Assembly (NCBI GenBank): GCA_964530165.1
Contig: CAZGYE010000139.1
Location: forward strand, 1 to 13,858
DNA length: 13,858 bases
Source of the DNA: CAZGYE01 sp964530165
Lineage (GTDB): Bacteria > Planctomycetota > Planctomycetia > Planctomycetales > Planctomycetaceae
Direction: 5' to 3'
The notes below the pieces were generated by a model that was not told the DNA's origin, did no database searches, and was given only the letters and a program-made list of their open reading frames with translations. Shown here piece after piece: positions 7,588 through 12,759 of the stretch. The translations under genes and the position numbers were made by a program. Numbering within the stretch: the first letter of the stretch is position 1; each line of letters opens with the position of its first letter.

Positions 7588-7665
7588 GGGTGGCCGCGTC
7601 TGACCAACGGGAAGGCCCGGAACGCGTGCAACGGGGCCACCGCATTCGCTCTGACCCCGCCACCC
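7588..7665 (+). repeat. 78-bp palindrome-ended repeat, copy 1
   Basis: It begins GGGTGGC and ends GCCACCC. The ends form imperfect inverted repeats (GGGTGGCCGCGTCTGA against TCTGACCCCGCCACCC) with an inner GGCCC/GGGCC pair, so the whole element can fold into a hairpin or cruciform. It is 75/78 identical to copy 2 (8334-8411) in the same orientation, and the identity includes TCTGACCAACGGGAAGGCCC. It starts 5 nt after the uracil-DNA glycosylase stop and lies just upstream of the mazEF promoter. No clear target-site duplication was seen. Confidence 0.85.
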
Positions 7666-7689
7666 GTCGCCGTCAGCCCCAAGAAAACC

Positions 7690-7718
7690 TTGACGCCATC
7701 ACGGCGTGCGTATATACT
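7690..7718 (+). promoter_or_regulatory. Near-consensus sigma70 promoter of mazEF
   Basis: TTGACG (7690-7695, 5/6), an exact 17-nt spacer and TATACT (7713-7718, 5/6) make the best promoter in the window, about 26 nt from the -10 box to the mazE start. The spacer holds ACGCC-ATCAC-GGCGT (7693-7707), an inverted repeat overlapping the -35 box. Confidence 0.75.
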
Positions 7719-7728
7719 TGGGATATCC
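7710..7728 (+). promoter_or_regulatory. Candidate MazE operator: two palindromes one helical turn apart
   Basis: GTATATAC (7710-7717) overlaps the -10 box and GGATATCC (7721-7728) covers the likely transcription start. Both are perfect 8-bp palindromes with centres 11 bp apart, so bound dimers would face the same side of the helix. MazE proteins are known to repress their own operon; assigning these sites to MazE is inference. Confidence 0.45.
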
Positions 7729-7743
7729 GTCGAGGAGGTTGCC

Positions 7744-7992
7744 ATGATGACGAGAATCAAGAAATGGGGCAACAGTCAAGGGCTTCGCATCAGCAGGCGC
7801 ATGTTGGAGGACGCGGATATTGCCCTGGGGGAGGAGGTGGATGTTGTCGTACGCAACGGTGAGATCGTCATTCGGCCTATGAGGCGAGTTCGCGGGAAGT
7901 ACGAGCTGTCCGATCTCGTGAAATCCATCCCCAGTTCTTATCGGCCGACGGAGGTCGATTGGGGAGAACCCAGGGGAAAGGAGGCCTGGTAG
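7744..7992 (+). CDS. mazE: MazE-family antitoxin
   Basis: This 82-residue protein has the AbrB-like swapped-hairpin DNA-binding domain at its N-terminus (MMTRIKKWGNSQGLRISRRM, then DVVVRNGEIVIRP). The C-terminal toxin-binding tail is acidic and ends VDWGEPRGKEAW, which closely resembles the E. coli MazE tail. It should neutralise MazF and, with it, repress the operon. AGGAGG lies 5 nt upstream of the ATG at 7744 (8 nt for a second ATG at 7747). The stop codon abuts the mazF start with no gap, so translation is probably coupled. The operon has its own promoter and lies between two direct copies of the 78-bp repeat. Confidence 0.93.
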   Translation: MMTRIKKWGNSQGLRISRRMLEDADIALGEEVDVVVRNGEIVIRPMRRVRGKYELSDLVKSIPSSYRPTEVDWGEPRGKEAW

Positions 7993-8328
7993 TTGGCCGC
8001 GTACATTCCCCGAAAAGGCGACTTCATCTCCGTGACCTTTGATCCTCAATCAGGCCATGAACAGATGGGCCGACGCCCCGCCCTGACGGTTAGCAACGAT
8101 CTGTTCAACAAGTACACGGGAATGGCCATCGTCTGCCCCGTCACCAAAACGGACAGGAGTTTCCCGTTTCATGTTCCGGTTCCGCCCGGATTGAAGGTCA
8201 CCGGATTCGTCATGGTGGAGCAGGTGAAATCCATCGATTTCCGCAGTCGTCAGGTGAAACGAATCGGCAAAGCGCCCGAAGATTTGCTGGACGAGGTTCT
8301 GGCCATTCTCGATTCGTGTGTGTATTGA
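7993..8328 (+). CDS. mazF: MazF-family mRNA interferase toxin
   Basis: Sequence-specific ribosome-independent endoribonuclease of the MazF/PemK fold, 111 residues, the usual length. YIPRKGDFISVTFDPQSGHE matches the N-terminal family motif, GRRPALTVSN holds the active-site Arg (R28), CPVTKT holds the active-site Thr (T51), and VEQVKSIDFRSR is the conserved late motif. The start is a TTG directly following the mazE TAG. AGGAGG (7979-7984) lies 8 nt upstream inside mazE, and no ATG or GTG fits the family's N-terminus. The weak start codon should keep toxin synthesis below antitoxin synthesis. Both key residues are present, so the toxin looks active. The cleavage site cannot be predicted from sequence alone. 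Confidence 0.93.
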   Translation: MAAYIPRKGDFISVTFDPQSGHEQMGRRPALTVSNDLFNKYTGMAIVCPVTKTDRSFPFHVPVPPGLKVTGFVMVEQVKSIDFRSRQVKRIGKAPEDLLDEVLAILDSCVY

Positions 8329-8333
8329 ACGAC

Positions 8334-8411
8334 GGGTGGCCGGGTCTGACCAACGGGAAGGCCCGGAACGCATGCATCGGGGCCACCGCATTCGCTCTGA
8401 CCCCGCCACCC
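8334..8411 (+). repeat. 78-bp palindrome-ended repeat, copy 2
   Basis: Same orientation and length as copy 1, with three differences. Its outer ends GGGTGGCCGGGTCTGA and TCTGACCCCGCCACCC pair over 14 of 16 positions. It starts 5 nt after the mazF stop and ends 6 nt before the stop of the convergent CBS gene, so it occupies almost the whole gap between the two genes and could serve as a bidirectional 3'-end hairpin. Confidence 0.85.
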
Positions 8412-8417
8412 CGCCGC

Positions 8418-8921
8418 TCAATCCTGCATGATGCGCTGCTCGGCTTGTCGGCGGCGCTGCGTGTACCGCGGACCGCGCAACACCGACTCCGGCTGATCGC
8501 TGGCTGCATGGGCGTCGGCCGATACGGGGTCTGCATCGAGTTGTTCGAGAGTCACCGACAGCCGTAGAATATCGCGTCGGCTGATCTGTCCCACCAGGCG
8601 CCCGTCTTCGACAACGGCCAGTTGCTGGTTCTTGCCGTATCGAAAAATCGGCGCGATTTCCGCAACGTGCATGCCGGCCGAAACGATCGCGAGGTGACGG
8701 CTCATCAGCGTCTCGACCCGCGCGCTGGACGGGATGCCGGTCAACTTCGCTTTCAACAGTTCGTAGTCGGGCAGGACGCCGAGCAGTCGTGACGACCCGT
8801 CGACGACATAGAGTTCACCCGTTTCCTCACGCAGCAGGGTTGCCAACGCCTCGTCGAGGTTGGCATCATAGCGTATGGTGGCAGGCTGATGCGTCATGAG
8901 AGCTTGTACAGTGGTCTGCAT
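8418..8921 (-). CDS. Two-CBS-domain protein
   Basis: The 167-residue protein is almost entirely a CBS pair: CBS1 at about 8-60 (VQALMTHQPATIRYDANLDE, LYVVDGSSRLLGVLPDYELL) and CBS2 at about 73-127 (VETLMSRHLAIVSAG, QLAVVEDGRLVGQISRRDIL). CBS pairs usually bind adenosine nucleotides and act as energy sensors; ligand and partner are unknown here. The C-terminal 35 residues are polar and basic, with no recognised domain. The ATG at 8921 is chosen because GGGGAG lies about 7 nt upstream, while the Met at 8936 lacks a ribosome-binding site. It is convergent with mazF across repeat copy 2. Confidence 0.85.
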   Translation of the reverse strand: MQTTVQALMTHQPATIRYDANLDEALATLLREETGELYVVDGSSRLLGVLPDYELLKAKLTGIPSSARVETLMSRHLAIVSAGMHVAEIAPIFRYGKNQQLAVVEDGRLVGQISRRDILRLSVTLEQLDADPVSADAHAASDQPESVLRGPRYTQRRRQAEQRIMQD

Positions 8922-8979
8922 TGCCGAACTCCCCATGTCGTCTTTGAAAATTGGTAACTGTTTAGCCGAATGCAGTGAT

Positions 8980-9057
8980 GAGGAAATTAGGAATTCAGGA
9001 AGTCAGGAGAAAGACGATTCTCGACATTCCTGCTTGCCTGGTTTCCTAATAATCCTC
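8980..9057. repeat. Long imperfect inverted repeat
   Basis: The arms are 8980-9009 and about 9026-9057. Four blocks pair in order: GAGGA/TCCTC, ATTAGGAA/TTCCTAAT, CAGG/CCTG and CAGGA/TCCTG, separated by short mismatched stretches. The arms are built from AGGA-type words. The element lies about 60 nt upstream of the CBS start and resembles a small non-autonomous mobile or dispersed palindromic element. Confidence 0.55.
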
Positions 9058-9343
9058 CACTTACCACGAAATGCACTCTTGTGAGGAAGTGGCTCCAGAT
9101 GGCTAAAGTGTTACGAGAATTGATGGTGTGTTGCTCCTGTTCAACCTAGGTTGCAATTCGACAACGTGTGGCTGAAATGACTCGTACAAACTCAGAATTC
9201 CGCCTATTGGTTGTCCGCGAGTCCGGCGGTCGGAATGCTGCCGGCAATGCGTTTTTTGACGTCGCCTCGGGAAGTGATTATTGTGGCGGAACTTCAGTAA
9301 AGCGCAGCTCGCCGGCTGCCGATGGAATTCACGTTGCTCTGAC

Positions 9344-9372
9344 TTGACCAGTTTGCCGAGATCTCGTAAGAG
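9344..9372 (+). promoter_or_regulatory. Weak candidate promoter for the acyltransferase gene
   Basis: TTGACC (5/6) and TAAGAG (3/6) are separated by exactly 17 nt. If used, the transcript would carry the whole repeat copy 3 (9409-9486) in its leader before the start at 9512. Confidence 0.25.
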
Positions 9373-9408
9373 ACTCCGCGTCATTCAGTAGTTCCAAATT
9401 GCGAATGT

Positions 9409-9486
9409 GGGTGGCTGGGTCAGAGCGATAGCGATGGCCCAGATCCACGAATTCCGGGCCTTCCCGTTGGTCAGACCCGGCCACCC
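9409..9486 (-). repeat. 78-bp palindrome-ended repeat, copy 3 (inverted)
   Basis: Read on the minus strand it begins GGGTGGCCGGGTCTGACC and matches copy 2 perfectly over the first 35 bases. It diverges in the centre and matches again near the end (TCGCTCTGACCC, GCCACCC). It has exactly the same length, 78 bp, with no indels. Several differences keep the ends paired, suggesting the palindrome has been maintained. It lies 25 nt upstream of the acyltransferase start codon. Confidence 0.8.
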
Positions 9487-9511
9487 CACCGATTGCCTCG
9501 CACGGTTTTGA

Positions 9512-10309
9512 ATGGTTATGGATCCCGAGTTCATCGCGAAACTCACACTGGCTGCGTTTGCCGCGATCGGAGTCGTCATCGTCTTGTGGCAGGCGGTTCG
9601 GTGTGAAGGGGGTTGGCAAGTGTGGCTGCTGTACTGTGTCCAGCGCACCTACAGTGGGATGCGTTATCACTGGCGGGCCAACCGCCGCTGCCCGTTTCCG
9701 CAAACAGGGCCGGCGCTGATCATCGCCAACCATCGCAGCCCGATCGACCCCATGATGGTCTGGACGAACAGTCATCTCACCGGGCGGAGAAACAGAATCC
9801 GAGTGATCGGTTTTCTGATGGCCCGGGAATACTACGACATCCGTAGGTTCCGATGGCTGTACCGAGCTTTGCAGTCGATTCCCGTGGAGCGCGGCGGAAA
9901 GGACATGGCCCCGGCGCGCAACGCCCTGCGGCGACTTCAAGCCGGCAAGTTGGTCGGCGTGTTTCCCGAGGGCGGGATCCATCTCGGCGAGGAACTCAGT
10001 GATGCAAGTCCTGGAATCGCCTGGCTGGCGCTTCGCGCGCAGGTTCCCGTGTATCCGGTCTACATTCACGGCGCCCCGCAAGGAGACCACATGGTCGAGC
10101 CGTTCCTCAAGCTTGCCCGAGTGCGTGTGACTTACGGAGACGCGATCGATCTCTCCGCCTACGCGGGACGGCGGAAATCGCGCGAGTTGCTCACAGAGGT
10201 CACCGAGCTGCTGATGGCGCGTCTGGCGGAGCTCGGGGGCGTCTCCTGCGGTAAGCCCGACGCGCCCAAGAAAAACGAGACGCTCCCGTTCGAGCGGGCC
10301 ACCGGTTAA
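9512..10309 (+). CDS. 1-acyl-sn-glycerol-3-phosphate acyltransferase-like protein (PlsC family)
   Basis: Transfers an acyl chain to lysophosphatidate or a related acceptor in phospholipid synthesis; membrane-associated. The 265 residues include an N-terminal hydrophobic helix (about 10-26, AKLTLAAFAAIGVVIVLW). Motif I is NHRSPIDP (H74 and D79 of the HX4D catalytic pair), motif II is IPVERGG (123-129), motif III is FPEGGI (from 151) and motif IV is VPVYPVYI. The start is ATG 9512 or ATG 9518; neither has a clear Shine-Dalgarno sequence, unusual for this window. Repeat copy 3 ends 25 nt upstream. Exact acceptor is unknown, so no gene symbol is given. Confidence 0.87.
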   Translation: MVMDPEFIAKLTLAAFAAIGVVIVLWQAVRCEGGWQVWLLYCVQRTYSGMRYHWRANRRCPFPQTGPALIIANHRSPIDPMMVWTNSHLTGRRNRIRVIGFLMAREYYDIRRFRWLYRALQSIPVERGGKDMAPARNALRRLQAGKLVGVFPEGGIHLGEELSDASPGIAWLALRAQVPVYPVYIHGAPQGDHMVEPFLKLARVRVTYGDAIDLSAYAGRRKSRELLTEVTELLMARLAELGGVSCGKPDAPKKNETLPFERATG

Positions 10310-10357
10310 GCGATGCGTTCAGGATCGTGCACGAAACAGATTCCCGCTTGGGGGGCG

Positions 10358-10375
10358 CGGCGGGCAGGCCCGCCG
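10358..10375. terminator. GC-rich hairpin between convergent genes
   Basis: CGGCGG (10358-10363) and CCGCCG (10370-10375) pair around the loop GCAGGC. It lies between the stops of the acyltransferase (10309) and the M24-like gene (10387). No T-tract is present, so a bidirectional terminator role is only suggested by position. Confidence 0.4.
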
Positions 10376-10386
10376 GCTCAATCACT

Positions 10387-11583
10387 TCATTCCAGAACGG
10401 AGTCGTCACGCGCGCCGCCCGGTGCCGGCCGTCTGAGAATGTCGGGACAGTGGATCGCCGATCCCTTGACCTCGATGGTCACCTTCGGCCAGTCTTCCAT
10501 GGGCGTGAGTATTTCGAAGCCGTCCTCGGCAATCAGAATCGTGTCGCCGGCAGCAGCCGGTCCCACCGATGGATGCCAATGGACCGCCATTCTGGAGGCG
10601 AGGCGGAACTCACTCTTCGGAACGATGGGGACTTCGCTCAGCTGGTATCCGACGATCTCCGCTTGGTCCGCGTGCCGCCATTCCTCCGCAGCTCCGAATT
10701 TCTCGTAGATCCGTTGCACACGGTTCCAAACTTCGAAGAGTTCCCACTCGGGCTGGCAAAAATACATGCCGGTGGCCTGTGCGAGCACGGTTCGTTGATG
10801 TGCCGAGAGCAGCTCATCAGACGGCTCGCCGAAGCAAACCGTGCGAGTCGCTCCGACCTGGAGCCCCCATCGCCGTCCCACCGCCGAGATCACGCAGGCA
10901 GCCCGAGCACGACGCGTCCCGAAAGACCAGTGTCGATACCGTTGGCTTTGCCCGTCGGCGCAGACCTGAATGCGTTCCGGCATGACCTGCCGTTTGATCA
11001 AGCGGTGTGCGATTTCCGCGGCGATTTCGGCCTCCATCTCGCCCGGCTGGAAGTGTCGGGCGGATGCTTCGACGGCATGAGCCACGGCGCGGCCCAGTTC
11101 CCTGAGCCGTTCGCATTCCAGTACACTCAGCGGCAAACGCAAGCCGATCAATTGCGGCGCGATGTTGCTCGCGAGGCTGGAACTGCAATCGCTGGCAACC
11201 GTCCGGCCGCGACACAAATCCTCAACCAGCAGATGCCGCGGCTCATACCAGGGCCGTTCCTTCAGCTGAAAGCCCAGACCGGGCAGTTCCCGATCGAAGA
11301 GCTGGGCCGAGTCGACATTGCTTGCCAAAACCACCCGCGCTTCGGGTGTAATGAACAGCACGGCGGTGGTTTCAGAAGATCCGCCACGCGAGCAATCGCC
11401 TCCGGATGTGAACCATGCAAAGTTGCTCGGTTCGGTGAGCAGCAGCGCGTCGTACTGATGTGTTTCGAGAAACTCGGAGACGAGGCGGTGCTTATGCTCC
11501 ACGTCGAGACCGCGTTCCGGGGTGTTGATCGGGATTTCTCCGGACGAGGCGGGTTCAGCAGGGCCAGAAAACACTGCCGACAT
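10387..11583 (-). CDS. M24-fold (Xaa-Pro aminopeptidase-like) protein lacking metal ligands
   Basis: The 398 residues have the creatinase/aminopeptidase P layout: an N-terminal domain (about 30-150, including YDALLLTEPSNFAWFTSGGD) and a C-terminal pita-bread domain (155-370). The five metal ligands of active M24 enzymes appear replaced. VISAVGRRWGLQVGATRTV stands where two Asp are expected (S233 and A245), EIVGYQLSE replaces the His motif (about 310-314), and MAVHWHP and GDTILIAEDGFEILT lack the usual Glu. It is therefore probably not a standard metallopeptidase. I recall a branch of M24 with similar replacements, so a substrate-binding or different catalytic role is plausible but unproven. 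ATG 11583 has GGAG 6 nt upstream; ATG 11658 has none. Confidence 0.75.
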   Translation of the reverse strand: MSAVFSGPAEPASSGEIPINTPERGLDVEHKHRLVSEFLETHQYDALLLTEPSNFAWFTSGGDCSRGGSSETTAVLFITPEARVVLASNVDSAQLFDRELPGLGFQLKERPWYEPRHLLVEDLCRGRTVASDCSSSLASNIAPQLIGLRLPLSVLECERLRELGRAVAHAVEASARHFQPGEMEAEIAAEIAHRLIKRQVMPERIQVCADGQSQRYRHWSFGTRRARAACVISAVGRRWGLQVGATRTVCFGEPSDELLSAHQRTVLAQATGMYFCQPEWELFEVWNRVQRIYEKFGAAEEWRHADQAEIVGYQLSEVPIVPKSEFRLASRMAVHWHPSVGPAAAGDTILIAEDGFEILTPMEDWPKVTIEVKGSAIHCPDILRRPAPGGARDDSVLE

Positions 11584-11740
11584 GCCCGACTCCGTGCTCA
11601 ACCAAAAGGAACAAAGCTCAATGTGAAGCGCGGCCCGCACAGGTCGTCGCACATCCACGGCCGGTCAGCGATCTTCTCGCTGCGAACGAACTGGCAATAG
11701 ACAAATGAATGACGTTGTATGTGATCGATCGAGACCAAAT

Positions 11741-11777
11741 TGTCAAGACTCCCCTTATTGTACCAAATCCCTTGACT
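11741..11777. promoter_or_regulatory. Divergent promoter region with -35-like boxes on both strands
   Basis: The 280-bp gap 11584-11863 between the M24-like and SDR genes is AT-rich in its centre. A perfect TTGACA lies on the minus strand (11746-11741) and TTGACT on the plus strand (11772-11777), with TAGAAT at 11784-11789. No -10 box sits at the ideal distance from either, so individual promoters cannot be fixed. Confidence 0.25.
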
Positions 11778-11863
11778 CGAAGGTAGAATAATTTCGTCTC
11801 CCGGATGTCCTGGTGGTATGCGCCCTTCGGCAACCAGAAGATCGAGAGCTGACGAGCGAACCC

Positions 11864-12751
11864 ATGCGGAAACTGATCATCGGATGCGGCTATCTCGGCC
11901 GGCGAGTGGCCGAAGCCTGGCTGCAAGAGGGGTGCCATGTCGTCGCGGTCACGGCTTCGCCGCAGCGTGCCGAACGCTTTCGCACGCTCGGCGTCGAGCC
12001 GGTTCTCGGAGACGTGACCGTTCCCGAATCGTTGTCCGCTCTGCCGCGGGCGGACACGGTCTTGTACGCCGTCGCGTACGATCGCAGCGCCGGAAAGTCA
12101 CGACGCGAGGTGCGCATTGCCGGGCTGGAAAACGTGCTCAGCGAAATCGCCTCGCGGAGCGAACGGTTTCTTTACATCTCCAGTACCAGCGTCTACGGCC
12201 GGATTGACGGTGGGTGGGTCGACGAATCAACCGAGTGCAAACCGACCGGTTCTAACGGCCGCGTTTCACTCGAAGCCGAGCAAGTCGTGTGGCGTTTCTT
12301 CCCGCCGGCGGCGGCGACGCACGCACGCGGCGCCAACGTGTTGCGATTGGCCGGTCTCTACGGACCGGGACGGTTGCGGCAGCGCGTGGAATCGCTGATG
12401 GCCGGCCAGGCGCTCGCAAAGAATCCGAACGCCTACTTGAACCTGATCCACGTCGACGACGCGGCCAGGGCGGTCATCGCGTGCGAAGAACGAGGTCGCG
12501 CCGGTTTGACGTACCTGGTGTGTGACGACCGGCCAATCAGTCAACGTGAATACTACGAGACGCTCGCGTCCCTCGTCGGAGCTCCGAAACCAACTTTCGG
12601 CCGATTGCCCGGCCACGAGTCGCGACGGAAAGGATTGAACAAACGCTGCCGGAACCGGAAACTGTGCGAAGAGCTTGGTCTCGAGCTGGCTTATCCCACA
12701 ATCGCAACCGGGTTGCCGCACGCATTGCTGTGCCACGAAACAATCTATTGA
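11864..12751 (+). CDS. NAD(P)-dependent epimerase/dehydratase-type protein (YeeZ-like SDR)
   Basis: Atypical extended short-chain dehydrogenase/reductase of 295 residues. GCGYLGRR (7-14) is the Rossmann nucleotide-binding motif. SSTSVYGR (106-113) holds the usual active-site Tyr, but the Lys four residues later is absent (D115), as also in E. coli YeeZ. LRLAGLYGPGR, NLIHVDDAARAV and the C-terminal KRCRNRKLCEELGLELAYP match YeeZ in order. Substrate unknown. ATG 11864 is chosen because MRKLIIGCGYLG is the family's start; the frame is open upstream to an ATG at 11813. The ribosome-binding site is weak (GAGCGA). rsmB begins 8 nt after the stop. Confidence 0.85.
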   Translation: MRKLIIGCGYLGRRVAEAWLQEGCHVVAVTASPQRAERFRTLGVEPVLGDVTVPESLSALPRADTVLYAVAYDRSAGKSRREVRIAGLENVLSEIASRSERFLYISSTSVYGRIDGGWVDESTECKPTGSNGRVSLEAEQVVWRFFPPAAATHARGANVLRLAGLYGPGRLRQRVESLMAGQALAKNPNAYLNLIHVDDAARAVIACEERGRAGLTYLVCDDRPISQREYYETLASLVGAPKPTFGRLPGHESRRKGLNKRCRNRKLCEELGLELAYPTIATGLPHALLCHETIY

Positions 12752-12759
12752 TCGAATTC

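Larger units (their letters stand above)
8937..9408. other. Stretch without a convincing gene between CBS gene and repeat copy 3
   Basis: About 470 bp, lower in GC than its neighbours. It contains the imperfect inverted repeat at 8980-9057, a perfect 12-bp palindrome CAACCTAGGTTG (9142-9153) and a weak promoter-like pair (TTGACC 9344-9349, TAAGAG 9367-9372). A 93-codon minus frame (9103-9384) and a shorter + frame (ATG 9177 to 9347) match no family I know and have no ribosome-binding site. A decayed gene or a small RNA is possible but not shown. Confidence 0.5.

Noticed and set aside
7583..7670. Target-site duplications flanking the 78-bp repeats.
   Set aside because: The bases directly outside each copy show no matching direct repeat of 3 nt or more, so transposition by a duplication-making enzyme is not supported.
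7276..7743. Long in-frame extension upstream of mazE giving a 238-residue protein.
   Set aside because: The extension overlaps UDG in another frame and runs through repeat copy 1 and the promoter; the family start and AGGAGG fit 7744.
9103..9384. Minus-strand 93-codon open frame as a small gene.
   Set aside because: No ribosome-binding site, no recognised family, and composition looks like a chance frame.
7588..9486. CRISPR array.
   Set aside because: Only three copies, irregular spacing of hundreds of bases, mixed orientation and genes between them.
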